50,117 nt of DNA from Oscillibacter valericigenes (GTDB taxonomy: Bacteria > Bacillota > Clostridia > Oscillospirales > Oscillospiraceae): assembly GCF_021531915.1 (NCBI RefSeq), contig NZ_JAFBIV010000016.1:1-50117 (forward strand), read 5' to 3'. Shown one piece after another: positions 16,104 to 25,800 of this stretch. Below the pieces are notes generated by a model. The model was not told where the DNA came from, ran no database searches, and saw nothing but the letters and a program-made list of their open reading frames with translations. The translations under genes and the position numbers were made by a program. The number at the start of each line of letters is the position of its first letter. Positions within the stretch are counted from its first letter, which is position 1.

Positions 16104-16659
16104 ACTTTTCTTTCGCCTTGCCGAAAGAAAAGTCGCCGCCGCAGCGGTGGAAAAGAAAGACGCTGAGTGTCCAAACCTGCCAACGGCAGGTTTGGACAAA
16201 TACGGGAGTTGTTGTAGCCGGTGACCCTGTATATGGATAGTCCCCTGCAGGGTGCGCCGGAAATTGGCAGAACACGGATAGAACGCTGCCGCATTCTGAA
16301 ACTACCGACTTGCTTTCGAAGCGGCTGACGTATGGCTTGTCGCACTCTTTCCGCTGCCGCTACCCTGGCGTATCTGGGCAGCGCGCAGCGAAGCGGAACG
16401 CGCGGGGCCAGAGGGACAGACCTTGCGTTGACCACCCCGAAAGCCGCACCCACGCCATCAAATGCGGCGGCGGGCTATCTCTGTTCCACCTGTGTGGGGC
16501 GCACCCGGTAGGGGACTATCAAGTTACGTAGGCACCGGCCACGGCCACCCGCGTTTTGCGGTCAACTTGACACGGCTGTGTCAAGTTGAGCCGCCCAAAC
16601 ATTTTTTCTTTTCCACCGTGCACGGCGCATTTTCTTTTTGATGTCTCAAAAAGAAAATG
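16104..16659. repeat. ~555-bp giant imperfect palindrome inside the his operon
   Basis: The 650-bp gap between hisF and hisIE has no credible gene but is highly structured. Local perfect hairpins: 16104-16133 (arms ACTTTTCTTTCG), 16170-16196 (TCCAAACCTGCC), 16562-16589 (TCAACTTGACAC), 16628-16659 (CATTTTCTTTTTGA). Long-range pairs nest around one centre near 16375: GGTGGAAAAGAAA (16146-16158) with 16605-16617 (perfect), 16213-16232 with 16525-16543, 16236-16260 with 16496-16520 (21/25, including AGGGGACTATC), 16267-16282 with 16475-16490 and 16284-16296 with 16460-16474. It could be a MITE-like insertion or the gene of a large structured RNA. Short frames inside are compositionally unconvincing. 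16660-16700 adds two small G/C hairpins. Confidence 0.75.
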
Positions 16660-16713
16660 GGGGGTGCATCCCCCGTCCCCAGCCTGGGGACATCACTGAA
16701 AAGGAGAATTTCT

Positions 16714-17349
16714 ATGGAACTGAAATTTGACGAAAAGGGTCTCATTCCTGCCATCGTGCAGGATCACTATACGAAAGAGGTCCTGACCCTGGCTTATATG
16801 AACAAGGAGAGCCTGGCCATCACCATCGACGAGCGGCGGACCTGCTTCTGGAGCCGCAGCCGCCAGGAGCTGTGGCGCAAGGGCGATACCTCCGGCAACG
16901 TGCAGCACGTGGTCAGCATTACGGCCGACTGCGACGGCGATGCCCTGGTTGTCGAGGTCGTCAAGGACGGCCCCGCCTGCCACACCGGCGCGGAGAGCTG
17001 CTTCTTTAACGAAATTTACCTCTCCGAGGAGCTGAAGCAGTTCAGCTATGAGGGCCTGTACCACCTGATCGAGGGGCGGAAAACCAGCCCCAAGGAGGGC
17101 AGCTACACCACCTACCTCTTCGACAAGGGTCTGGACAAGATCCTGAAGAAGGTGGGCGAGGAGTGCACCGAGGTTATCATCGGCGGCCGCAAGGAGGACA
17201 AGGAGGAGACCATCTACGAGATCGCCGACCTGACCTATCACGTTATGGTGCTGATGGTCCAGATGGGCATCACCGTGGAGGACATCACCCGGGAACTGGA
17301 AAAGCGCCATGTGGTGGACCACAAGGTGAAGCAGGAGCGGATGCAATGA
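16714..17349 (+). CDS. hisIE: Bifunctional phosphoribosyl-AMP cyclohydrolase / phosphoribosyl-ATP pyrophosphatase
   Basis: 211 residues from an ATG after AAGGAG. Residues 1 to about 110 are HisI: '[22 protein letters not shown]', '[22 protein letters not shown]', '[17 protein letters not shown]' and '[13 protein letters not shown]' (zinc and magnesium ligands). About residues 115-211 are HisE: '[22 protein letters not shown]', '[37 protein letters not shown]'. It carries out steps 2 and 3 of histidine synthesis. The gene is separated from hisF by the long palindrome but presumably still belongs to the operon, with hisJ overlapping its stop. Confidence 0.95.
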   Translation: MELKFDEKGLIPAIVQDHYTKEVLTLAYMNKESLAITIDERRTCFWSRSRQELWRKGDTSGNVQHVVSITADCDGDALVVEVVKDGPACHTGAESCFFNEIYLSEELKQFSYEGLYHLIEGRKTSPKEGSYTTYLFDKGLDKILKKVGEECTEVIIGGRKEDKEETIYEIADLTYHVMVLMVQMGITVEDITRELEKRHVVDHKVKQERMQ

Positions 17350-18167
17350 CGCCCTGCTGCTGCTCCGTCCACACCCACGCCACCTGCTGCGACGGGAAAA
17401 GCACCCTGGTGGAGATGGCCGCCGCTGCCTATGCGGCGGGCGTCAAGTACTTCGGCGTTTCCTGCCACAGCCACACGCCGCTGGAGCTGGACGTGGGCTA
17501 TGTCCTGCCCGCCGATATGACGGATTACCGCCGATCTGTTCTGGCCTTGCGGGCAGAATACGCCGGGCGGATGGAGGTGCTGCTGGGCCTGGAGTGGGAC
17601 AGCCAGTCCGATATTTTCCCGGAGGGCTTTGACTACTGGATCGGCAGCGCCCACTACCAGCGGCGGGAGAATGGCGTCTGCTATGCCGCCGACTGGGGGG
17701 AGGAGGCCTTCACCGCCTGCCGGGATGAGGCCTGCGGCGGCGACGCTCTGGCGGTGACCGAGGGATACTTTCGGGAGGTGGCCCGGGTGGCGGCCATGAA
17801 GCCTACTATCCTGGGCCACATGGACCTCATCACCAAGCTCAACGCCGGAAACCGCTTCTTTGATGAGACTTCTCCCCGCTATGAAAAAGCGGCGCTGGAG
17901 GCCCTTCATACTGCCGACCCAATGGCTACACTGCTGGAGATCAACACCGGCGGCATGGCCCGGGGCTACCGGGATGCTCCCTATCCCGCGCTCTTCCTGC
18001 TGAAGGAATGGCGGACTATGGGTGGCCGTATCATCCTGACCTCCGACAGCCACAGTGCGGATACCATCCTCTATGGCTACGGAGATTCCATTGCCCTGGC
18101 CAAGGCGGCGGGCTTTGAGAGAAGTACCATCCTCACCCTGAACGGCCCGACAGAGTGTCGCATCTGA
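17346..18167 (+). CDS. hisJ: PHP-family histidinol-phosphatase
   Basis: 273 residues from an ATG overlapping the hisIE stop. PHP-domain metal ligands are visible: '[11 protein letters not shown]' (HxH near residue 10), '[11 protein letters not shown]', 'LLGLEWDS', 'WIGSAHYQ', '[10 protein letters not shown]' and '[15 protein letters not shown]'. The family removes phosphate from L-histidinol phosphate using a trinuclear metal centre. Placement as last cistron of the his operon, and HisB lacking its phosphatase domain, support this role. With it the window encodes every step from PRPP to histidine. Confidence 0.92.
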   Translation: MTPCCCSVHTHATCCDGKSTLVEMAAAAYAAGVKYFGVSCHSHTPLELDVGYVLPADMTDYRRSVLALRAEYAGRMEVLLGLEWDSQSDIFPEGFDYWIGSAHYQRRENGVCYAADWGEEAFTACRDEACGGDALAVTEGYFREVARVAAMKPTILGHMDLITKLNAGNRFFDETSPRYEKAALEALHTADPMATLLEINTGGMARGYRDAPYPALFLLKEWRTMGGRIILTSDSHSADTILYGYGDSIALAKAAGFERSTILTLNGPTECRI

Positions 18168-18192
18168 GCGATTTATGCGGAAAACAGCCAAA

Positions 18193-18218
18193 AAAGGCGC
18201 GGCGAAGGCCGCGCCTTT
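18193..18218 (+). terminator. Terminator of the histidine operon
   Basis: Perfect 11-bp arms AAAGGCGCGGC (18193-18203) and GCCGCGCCTTT (18208-18218), 4-nt loop, 25 bp after the hisJ stop. The A-run on the left and TTTG on the right fit a short intrinsic terminator. Confidence 0.7.
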
Positions 18219-18233
18219 GTGATTCTTCGCCAC

Positions 18234-18262
18234 TTGTGAAAGTTCAGACAGACTGATACAAT
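18234..18262 (+). promoter_or_regulatory. Promoter of the HAD phosphatase gene
   Basis: TTGTGA (18234-18239), 17-bp spacer, TACAAT (18257-18262), 36 bp before the ATG. Confidence 0.5.
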
Positions 18263-18298
18263 AACGATATTGCTTGTAAAAAAACGAGAGGTGCCGCT

Positions 18299-18952
18299 AT
18301 GTATCGGACTGTGATTTTCGATTTGGACGGAACGATTTTGAATACCATTGATGACCTGGCGGACGCCGGCAACTGGGTCTGCCGGAAAAACGGCTGGCCG
18401 GAGCATACCGTGCAGGAGTTTATGGCCATGGTGGGCCATGGCGTACCGAATCTGGTCTATAAATTCTCCCCGGAGGAGTGCCGCAGCCCCCTGCTGGTGG
18501 CCAACTCCCTGGCCCAGTTCTGCAGTTATTACGGCGCCCATAATCAGGACAAGACGGTCCCCTATGAGGGCATTCCGGAGCTGCTGGACCGGCTGAAGGC
18601 GGACAGCGTCCGGCTGGCGGTCTATTCCAACAAGGCAGACGAGTTCAGCCGTGCCATCGTGGAGCATTACTTCCCCGGCGTGTTCGACTTTGTGCGGGGC
18701 AAGCTGGAGGGTGTACCGGTAAAGCCGGACCCCGCCGGCATCCACGGCGTCATGGAGGAGCTGGGCGCCGACCCGGATACTACACTGTTCGTGGGAGACA
18801 GCAGTGTGGACATCCGTACCGGTCACAACGCCGGCACCCGTACCTGCGGCGTTACCTGGGGCTTCCGTTCCCGGGAGTCTCTCGTGGAGGTCGGAGCCGA
18901 TTTTCTGGCCGATACCGTGGAGGAGCTGGAACGGGTCATCCGGGAGGGCTGA
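18299..18952 (+). CDS. HAD-family hydrolase, phosphoglycolate-phosphatase type
   Basis: 217 residues with all four HAD motifs: '[12 protein letters not shown]' (nucleophile Asp8), 'LAVYSNKAD' (Ser in motif II), 'KPDPAGI' (Lys, motif III) and '[17 protein letters not shown]' (motif IV), plus a helical cap (about 20-85). It resembles Gph/PpaX phosphatases, which act on phosphoglycolate or pyrophosphate; the true substrate is unknown. Ribosome binding site GAGAGGTG. The next gene follows by 3 nt. Confidence 0.85.
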   Translation: MYRTVIFDLDGTILNTIDDLADAGNWVCRKNGWPEHTVQEFMAMVGHGVPNLVYKFSPEECRSPLLVANSLAQFCSYYGAHNQDKTVPYEGIPELLDRLKADSVRLAVYSNKADEFSRAIVEHYFPGVFDFVRGKLEGVPVKPDPAGIHGVMEELGADPDTTLFVGDSSVDIRTGHNAGTRTCGVTWGFRSRESLVEVGADFLADTVEELERVIREG

Positions 18953-18955
18953 GAG

Positions 18956-19357
18956 ATGGTGCTGACCTTCGACCGGGTGGGTGAGATCCTGGACGGGATC
19001 GCGGAGCATTTTCCCCAGGCGCTGTTTGAAGGGCTCAACGGCGGCGTCAACCTGCTGGAGGACACTGTTCCGGACCCGGAGTTCCCCGAAGGGGAACTGT
19101 ATATCCTGGGGGAGTACTGCGACGATCTGCTGGGCCGATATATCAACCTCTACTACGGCTCCTTCGCCGCTCTGGCGGAGCGGGAGAACTGGGACGAACA
19201 GGTCTGGCGGGAGGAGCTGCGGATCACCCTGTCCCACGAGCTGACCCACCACATGGAGGCCCGGGGCGGGCTTCACGCCCTGGATGACCGGGACGCCGAG
19301 GAACTGGCAGCCTGGCGGGAGGAATATGCGGCGGAAGCCGACAATATGGAAACATGA
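18956..19357 (+). CDS. Small zincin-like metallopeptidase family protein
   Basis: 133 residues with a metzincin-like zinc motif, 'LSHELTHHMEARGGL' (HELTHH, residues 94-99), and 'EGELYILGEYCDDLLGRYINLYYGSFA' before it, matching the short Pfam zincin_1 proteins. Function in the family is not established. It starts 3 nt after the HAD stop behind GGGAGG, so it is translated from the same mRNA. Its last codons and stop lie inside a very strong hairpin. Confidence 0.75.
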   Translation: MVLTFDRVGEILDGIAEHFPQALFEGLNGGVNLLEDTVPDPEFPEGELYILGEYCDDLLGRYINLYYGSFAALAERENWDEQVWREELRITLSHELTHHMEARGGLHALDDRDAEELAAWREEYAAEADNMET

Positions 19358-19405
19358 AACACCCCGGAAGCCGCGCAGCGGGCTTCTGGGGTGTTTCATG
19401 TTTCC
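19348..19405 (+). terminator. Very long hairpin overlapping the zincin stop codon
   Basis: An 18-bp perfect stem (19348-19365 with 19388-19405; left arm begins GGAAACATGAAACACCCC) is extended inward by GGAAGCC/GGCTTCT. The stop codon is in the left arm. A U-tract is missing (TTTCCCC follows), so it may terminate, protect the 3' end, or belong to the REP-like hairpins seen elsewhere. 19406-19549 holds nothing else I can identify. Confidence 0.65.
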
Positions 19406-19549
19406 CCGAAAACCGACACAAAGACCTGCAAAATGGACCTATCGCGGGAGAACGGTGCCTTGTAAAATAAGAGAAGGCCCATCTGGAAAAGCGCTGCGGC
19501 GGTTCACGGAAAATTTACAGTTTCTTGATGGAACCATGGGGCGGATGAA

Positions 19550-19613
19550 TTGACAGGGGCGGACTGTCTGCGTATAATAAATGACAGCTTGTCATAAAGT
19601 GACAACCTGTCAT
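19550..19613 (+). promoter_or_regulatory. Consensus promoter with tandem TetR operators
   Basis: TTGACA (19550-19555), 17-bp spacer, TATAAT (19573-19578): a perfect sigma-A promoter. Immediately downstream are two 15-bp palindromes: ATGACA-GCT-TGTCAT (19581-19595) and GTGACA-ACC-TGTCAT (19599-19613), centres 18 bp apart. They cover the transcription start, ideal for repression by the TetR protein encoded next. Confidence 0.8.
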
Positions 19614-19626
19614 TTGGAGGGCGCTT

Positions 19627-20250
19627 ATGTGCACGGATACCTTCCTCCGGCTGCCGGAGGAAAAACGAAACCGCTTTCTGGAGGCGGCCTGGGAGGAATT
19701 CACCAGCGTCCCCTTTGAGGAGGCGTCCATCAACAAGATCGTCCGCCGGGCGAGGGTCCCCCGGGGGAGTTTTTACCAGTATTTTTCGGACAAGGAGGAC
19801 CTGTTTTTCTACCTGCAGGGAAGTATGCTGGAGCATTTCATGGAAGAGTACATCAAGCTCCTGGCGCAGTCCGGGGGAGATATGTTCCGGACGCAGCTGG
19901 AGTGCTTTGACCTGGTGATGCGGCAGGAGGATCTGGACCCGCTGTTTCTCCGGGGCATGAAGGTCCTGCGGCTGAACCCGGCGTTCCTCATGCAGGCGGT
20001 CATTGAAAAACGGCTGGCGTCCCATATCTGGGATACCGTTTGGGAACATGTTGGCTTGCATGGGCTCTGTGAGGACGAGAAGCTGGTCAAGCAGACCTTC
20101 ATCCTGTCCCTGGTGGCCCTGGTGATGAGCATGACCGACGCCATGGCCAGACCCCAACAGGCGGCGGACTGCCGCCGGGAGCTGCTGGTACGGCTGGATA
20201 TTTTGAAACACGGCAGCCTGAAAGAATCGGTGAGAGGTGAACGAGTATGA
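19627..20250 (+). CDS. TetR/AcrR-family transcriptional repressor
   Basis: 207 residues. The N-terminal helix-turn-helix is clear: 'KRNRFLEAAWEEFTSVPFEEASINKIVRRARVPRGSFYQYFSDKEDLFFYL' (about 13-63). The C-terminal ligand domain is divergent. It presumably represses its own promoter and the downstream efflux operon through the two TGACA-N3-TGTCA palindromes; an exported compound would be the inducer. GGAGG lies 9 nt before the ATG. It overlaps the TolC-like gene by 4 nt (ATGA). Confidence 0.9.
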   Translation: MCTDTFLRLPEEKRNRFLEAAWEEFTSVPFEEASINKIVRRARVPRGSFYQYFSDKEDLFFYLQGSMLEHFMEEYIKLLAQSGGDMFRTQLECFDLVMRQEDLDPLFLRGMKVLRLNPAFLMQAVIEKRLASHIWDTVWEHVGLHGLCEDEKLVKQTFILSLVALVMSMTDAMARPQQAADCRRELLVRLDILKHGSLKESVRGERV

Positions 20251-21632
20251 AAAAGAGACTGACTGCGTGGCTGCTGGTGCTGGCGCTGGGGTGCTCCCTG
20301 CTGGCGACAGCGGCTTTTGCTGGAGAAAAGGCTGCCGATGCGGTGCCGACAGAAGAACAGACGGAGGTGGCGGCGGAAACGCGGGCAGACCCTGCGGAGG
20401 AGACCTCCCAGACCGCGCAGACCACCGGGGAGGCCACCGCGCCGGTCCCGGAGGAGGGAATCGTAACCGGCGGATACAATCCGGAATTGTCTGTGCTGCA
20501 GCCCGATCCTGCCGGGCGGATCTCCTTTGCCAATGTGGAGAGCCGCATGCGGGAGGGCAACCTGCAGATCCTGGCGCTCCAGGGGAACATCGACACCATC
20601 GAGGACATCGACTACGATAAGATGTACGAGGACCTGCGGGAGCAGCTCAACGAGATCGCTTCACAGCAGTGGGGCCTGGTGATGGCCCCAGCGGAATTTG
20701 TGGGCGGCGAATATGAAAAGGGCAAGGCTTACGATCAGCTGGACCAGGCCTATGACGCCGTGCGGGAGAAGTTCGACGCCATCAAGGAAGGCGAGATGCA
20801 GAAGGACAACGCTGATCTGGTGCGGCAGCTGAAGAACCTGCAGGACCAGATCGTGGTGGCGGGTGAGAGCACCTATATCGCCCTGCAGGCTCTGGAGGTG
20901 CAGGAGGGACAGCTGCAGCGGCAGCTGACGGCCCTGAACCGCACCGTGGAGGAGATGGAGCTGCGCTATCAAATGGGCCAGGTGTCTGCCCTGCAGCTGC
21001 AGCAGACCAAGACCGGCCGGACCCAGCTGGCCAGCGGTCTGGAGACCCTGCGGATGAATGTCCGCAGCCTCAAGACGCAGCTGGAGCAGCTGATCGGCGC
21101 TGAGCAGACCGGTGAGATCGTCCTGGGCAAGGTGCCGGAGGTGACGGACAAGCAGCTGGCGGCCATGGACCTGGAGGCGGACCTGCTGACCTACAAGGCC
21201 AAGAGCTATGACCTCTATGACGCCGCCAAGACCCTGGAGGACGCCCAGGAGACCTACAAGGACGACGCGGACAAGTACGGCTACAACGAGAAGAAGTACG
21301 AGTTCCGCACGGCCAAACGCACCTGGGAGACGGCCCAGTATACATACAACAACACGCTGCAGAGCTATGAGCTGAAATTCCGCACCCTGTACGCCCAGGT
21401 CCAGGATTACAAGCAGATCCTGGATGCCGCCAGGGTGTCTCTGGAATGTGAAAAGGCATCTTATGCTGCCGCCGAGCTTCGGCATGAGCAGGGGACCATC
21501 TCGGCCAATGCACTGCTGGATGCCAAGGACAGTCTGCGGGAGGCAGAGGAGAAGGTACAGACTGCTTCCAACGACCTGTTTTCGTCCTACAACACCTACC
21601 GCTGGGCCGTGGAGCACGGCGTTTTGAACTGA
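20247..21632 (+). CDS. TolC-like outer-membrane-efflux-family protein
   Basis: 461 residues: signal peptide (MKKRLTAWLLVLALGCSLLATAAFAG), an acidic Ala/Glu/Thr-rich spacer (about 27-75), then a long alpha-helical region with repeated heptad-like segments ('LQALEVQEGQLQRQLTALNRTVEEMELRYQMGQVSALQLQQTKTG' type, and again near the C-terminus 'ELRHEQGTISANALLDAKDSLREAEEKV'). The 'G.(I/V)SAL.L..AK..L' repeats are the TolC-family hallmark. In a monoderm it cannot be a classical outer-membrane channel and probably forms an extracytoplasmic helical tube or scaffold with the adaptor and RND pump encoded next. Confidence 0.8.
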   Translation: MKKRLTAWLLVLALGCSLLATAAFAGEKAADAVPTEEQTEVAAETRADPAEETSQTAQTTGEATAPVPEEGIVTGGYNPELSVLQPDPAGRISFANVESRMREGNLQILALQGNIDTIEDIDYDKMYEDLREQLNEIASQQWGLVMAPAEFVGGEYEKGKAYDQLDQAYDAVREKFDAIKEGEMQKDNADLVRQLKNLQDQIVVAGESTYIALQALEVQEGQLQRQLTALNRTVEEMELRYQMGQVSALQLQQTKTGRTQLASGLETLRMNVRSLKTQLEQLIGAEQTGEIVLGKVPEVTDKQLAAMDLEADLLTYKAKSYDLYDAAKTLEDAQETYKDDADKYGYNEKKYEFRTAKRTWETAQYTYNNTLQSYELKFRTLYAQVQDYKQILDAARVSLECEKASYAAAELRHEQGTISANALLDAKDSLREAEEKVQTASNDLFSSYNTYRWAVEHGVLN

Positions 21633-21647
21633 CAGGAGGGACCCCGT

Positions 21648-22811
21648 ATGAACCATCAGAAATTTCTGGCCGGGCTGCTGGCCTGCACCATGGCCCTGGC
21701 CCTGACCGCCTGCGGCGGAGAGGCTCCGGCGGAGGAGACCGGTCCCGCGGGCGTTGCCGTCCAGGTGGAGACCATTGCCCCAGGCACCATCGCCACCGAG
21801 AACAAAGTGTCCGGCCAGATCAGCGCCGACAATGAATCCGTGATCCTCATTGCCTCCACCGCCAAGTGCACCGCCGTCTACAAGAACGCCGGCGACCAGG
21901 TGCAGGCGGGGGATGTGATCTGTACCCTGGACCTGGGCAGCACCCTGTCCAGCTACAACGCGGCCCGCATCAGCTACCAGTCCGCGGTCCAGAGCTATCA
22001 GGACCAGAAGGGCATCCTGGATAAACAGGTGTCCATGGCGGCGGACAATGTAAACAATACCAAAGCCCTCTTTGAGATCGGCGCTGCCTCCAAGCTGGAG
22101 GTAGACCAGGCGGAGCTGAACTATCAGAACGCCGTGGCGGGCCGCAATTCCGCTCTTTCCCAGCTGGAGGCCGGTATGCAGAACGCCAAGAGCGGCGTGG
22201 AGCAGCTGGACACTGCCCTGGAGAACGTGGATTCCGAAGGCAACGTGCTGGCGCCCCAGTCCGGCACCCTGGTGACCATGAACGCCGCCGAGGGCAGCTA
22301 TATCTCCAACTCCATGCCCCTGATCGTCATTGACGGCGCGGAGCAGATGAAGGTGACAGCCTCCGTCTCCGAGACCCTGGTGCCCAAGCTCTCCGCCGGA
22401 GACAGCGCCGAGGTCTATGTCAGCGCCATCGACCGGACCTTCACAGCCACCATCCGCTCCGTGGAGCGGGCGGCCAATATGCAGACCAAGCTCTACACCG
22501 TGGTGCTGACGGTGCCCGCCGATGTGGGCGGCCTGCTGTCCGGCATGTTCGCCGACGTGACCTTCCGCACCGATGTGGCGGAGGATACCATCGTGGTGCC
22601 CACCGAGGCCATCCTCACCAGCGGAGATGTCCGGTATGTCTACGTGGTGGAGGACGGCACCGCCAAATATGCAGAGGTCACCGTGGGCCTCACCGGCAGC
22701 GGCGTCACGGAGGTCACCTCTGGCTTGAAGGCGGGCCAGAAGCTGGTGACGGTGGGCCAGGCCTACCTGTCCGACGGCGACGCGGTCCGCGTTGTTTCCG
22801 GGGAGGAATAA
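21648..22811 (+). CDS. RND efflux periplasmic-adaptor-type lipoprotein (membrane fusion protein)
   Basis: 387 residues: lipoprotein signal with lipobox LTAC (Cys22), a barrel-sandwich half 'SGQISADNESVILIASTAKCTAVYKNAGDQVQAGDVICTLD' (about 50-95), a coiled-coil hairpin (about 100-190), the returning lipoyl half 'NVLAPQSGTLVTMNAAEGSYI', a beta-barrel and 'VPTEAILTSGDVRYVYVVEDGTAKYAEVTVGL'. This is the HlyD/AcrA layout. It would link the TolC-like protein to the RND permease on the outer face of the membrane. GGAGG before ATG; the permease gene follows without a gap. Confidence 0.9.
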   Translation: MNHQKFLAGLLACTMALALTACGGEAPAEETGPAGVAVQVETIAPGTIATENKVSGQISADNESVILIASTAKCTAVYKNAGDQVQAGDVICTLDLGSTLSSYNAARISYQSAVQSYQDQKGILDKQVSMAADNVNNTKALFEIGAASKLEVDQAELNYQNAVAGRNSALSQLEAGMQNAKSGVEQLDTALENVDSEGNVLAPQSGTLVTMNAAEGSYISNSMPLIVIDGAEQMKVTASVSETLVPKLSAGDSAEVYVSAIDRTFTATIRSVERAANMQTKLYTVVLTVPADVGGLLSGMFADVTFRTDVAEDTIVVPTEAILTSGDVRYVYVVEDGTAKYAEVTVGLTGSGVTEVTSGLKAGQKLVTVGQAYLSDGDAVRVVSGEE

Positions 22812-25800
22812 GTGCCCATGAGTACGGCAAAATTTTGCATCAGGCACAGGGTCACGACCCTGCTGGCAGTCATTATGATCGCCATCTTCGGCGTGGTCTT
22901 CACCACCCAGCTCCAGATGGCCCTGCTGCCGGACATGGAGGCGCCCATGGCCATCGTGGTCAGCTATTACAACGGCGCTACCCCCAGCGACATGGAGGAG
23001 TTGGTGACCCGCCCCCTGGAGACCGCCGTCATGTCGGTCTCCGGTGTGGAGGAGGTGTCCTCCACCTCCTCCGATGGTCTCACCAATCTGATGATCACCT
23101 ATGAGGACGGCACCAACCTGGATATCGCGGCCACCAAGCTGCGGGAGAAGTTCAACGCCCTGTCTCTGCCCGACGGTGCTTCTGAGCCTGTCATCATCAA
23201 CATGAACATCGGCGACCTGCTGCCCACCGCCATGATCGCCCTGATCGGCGACGACCTGGCGGAGCTCCAGACCCTGGCGGATGACACCGTGGGCCCCGCC
23301 CTGGAGCGCATCGACGGCGTGGCCTCTGTCACAGTCAGCGGCGGCGTCACCCGGCAGATCAGCGTCCAGGTGGACGCCACCCGGGCGGCGGGCTACGGCA
23401 TCTCCAACAGCTATGTGGGTCAGTTCCTGGCGGCGGAGAACCTGTTGTATCCCGGCGGCGATATGCAGAACGGCTCCAAGACCCTGACAGTCAGTACCGA
23501 TGCCCGCTTCCGGAGCGTGGAGGACGTGGCCGACATGATCCTGGCCCTGCCCACCGGCGGCACCGTCCGCCTGGGAGAGGTGGCGGACGTGGTGCTGGAG
23601 AACAGCGAGAGCGATTCCATCGCCAAGGTGGAGGGCACCAACTGCGTGCTGCTGCAGGTATCCAAGCAGTCCGGCGCCAACGAGCACTCCACAGCCCGGA
23701 AAGTGGCGGCAAGGATGGCGGAGCTCCAGGCGGAGAACCGCAGCATCCGGTACTCCAACGTGTATCTGGCCTCTGACTTCATCGACATCGTGGTACATTC
23801 CGCCCTGCAGAACATCATTCTGGGCGTGCTGCTGGCGGCCATCGTGGTGTATCTGTTCCTGCGCCGCTGGAGCGCCACCATGACCATCGCCATCTCCATG
23901 CCGGTTTGCATCCTGTCGGTGTTCCTGCTGATGAACCTGTGCCATCTGACGCTGAACATGATGAGCATGGGCGGTATCGCCATGGGCGTGGGCATGATCG
24001 TGGATAACTCCATCGTGGTGCTGGAGAACATCTACCGCTACGCGGCGGAGGGCCATGACCGTATGACCGCCTGCGTGGACGGCACCAGAGAGGTCACCAC
24101 CTCCGTCATCGCCTCCACGCTGACTACCGTGGCGGTCTTTGTGCCCATCGGCCTTTCCGGCGGCACGGCGGGCATGCTGTTCGACGATTTCTGCCTGACC
24201 ATCGGCTTCCTGATCCTGGGCTCCATGGCCATTGCCCTGACCCTGGTGCCCCTGCTGTGCTACATGATGCTGGATGAGACCAAGGTCCATGAGCGCCAGC
24301 TGAAAAAGGCAGAGAAGGAGCCCGGCGCTCTGCGTGTGAAGCTCAAGGGCTGGGTCGGCAAGCTGTACGGCACCTACCTGCGCCTGCTGGACTACTTTAT
24401 CCACCACCTGAAGGTGGGTATGCTGGTCTCTGTGGCACTGGTAGCCTTCTTCGTGGTCTGCTGTCTGTCCACCGGAACGGTGCTGCTGCCCTCCATGGAC
24501 ATGGGCCAGGTCTCCATCTCCGTCAGTATGCCCACCGGCTCTGAGGTGGGCGAGACCACCGCCATCGCGGACCGAATCGGCCGCATCGCGGAGGAGCATG
24601 TGGAAGAGCTGTCCGATATGTATTACAGCGCGGCGGCGGAGAGCGCCAGCATCACCCTGAACCTGGTGGACAAGAGCGACCGGAAGCGCAGCAGCCAGGA
24701 GGTGGCCGACGGCCTGCGGCCCTGGCTGCAGGACATTGCCGGCTGCGAGATCAGCGTCACCGCCTCCGACATGACCTCCATGATGAGCGGCAGCGATATC
24801 AGCGTCAATATCACCGGCGATGACTATGCCACCCTGGCGGTCATTGCCGGAGACCTGAGCCGGGAAATCGCCCAGCTGGAGGACGCCGTGGATGTCACCA
24901 CCTCCGTGGCGAAGCAGGTGCCCCAGGTGGAGGTCACCATCAACCGGGAGGCTGCCTCCCAGTACGGCCTGACCGCCGCCAGCGTCGGCGCCGCGGTCCG
25001 TTCCCAGCTCACCGGCGACACCGCGACCACTGTGTTCCTGAACAACAAGGAGATCGACGTGGTGGTCAAGGGCGACGGCAGCGCCGCTGCCAACTTGGAC
25101 GCCCTGCGGGCCATGCCCATCTCCACCGCCATGGGCGGCTACGTGACCCTCAGTGACGTAGCACATGTGGAGATCGTGCAGGCGCCCCAGAGCATCAGCC
25201 GCGTGAACCAGTCCCGTCAGGTCAGCGTCACCGGCTCCACCCTCAGCGGCGACGCCACCGCCATGACCCGGGCCATTCAGGAGATCCTGGCGGGCTATGA
25301 CATGCCGGAGGGCTATACGGCGGAGACGGCCGGCTCCTACGAGGACATGATGGAGAGCTTCCATGACCTGCTGCTGGCCCTGGTGGTGGCGCTGGGTCTG
25401 GTGTACTTCGTGCTGGCTGCCCAGTTTGAGTCCTTCCTGATGCCGGTCATCGTTATGATGATCCTGCCGGTGGCCTTCAGCGGTGCCCTGTTCGCCCTGC
25501 CCCTGACGGGCCGGGACCTGTCCATGATCTCTCTGGTGTCCCTCATCATGCTGGCGGGCACCGTGGTCAACAGTTCCATCATCCTGGTGGATTACATCAA
25601 GGTCCGCCGTCAGATGGGCGAGAGCCGGGAAGAGGCCATTCTCCACGCCTGCCCCCTCCGTATCCGGCCCATTCTGATGACGACGACTACCACCGTCCTG
25701 GCTATGGTCCCCATGGCCCTGGCCATGGGCGACACCCTGGAGATGATGAGCGACATGGGCATCACCATGATCTTCGGCATGGTCATCTCCACCATCGTGA

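Noticed and set aside
16019..16453. 144-codon minus-strand frame across the his-operon palindrome
   Set aside because: It overlaps the hisF end and reads through the inverted-repeat element; the Arg/Leu/Pro-rich sequence has no domain character.
20661..25646. 1661-codon open frame on the minus strand opposite the efflux genes
   Set aside because: It is the antisense shadow of GC-rich genes: composition is almost only His, Gly, Gln, Val, Leu and Asp, no family is recognisable, and the plus strand carries three clear genes there. Similar shadows at 35571-38264 and 47971-50100 were dropped for the same reason.
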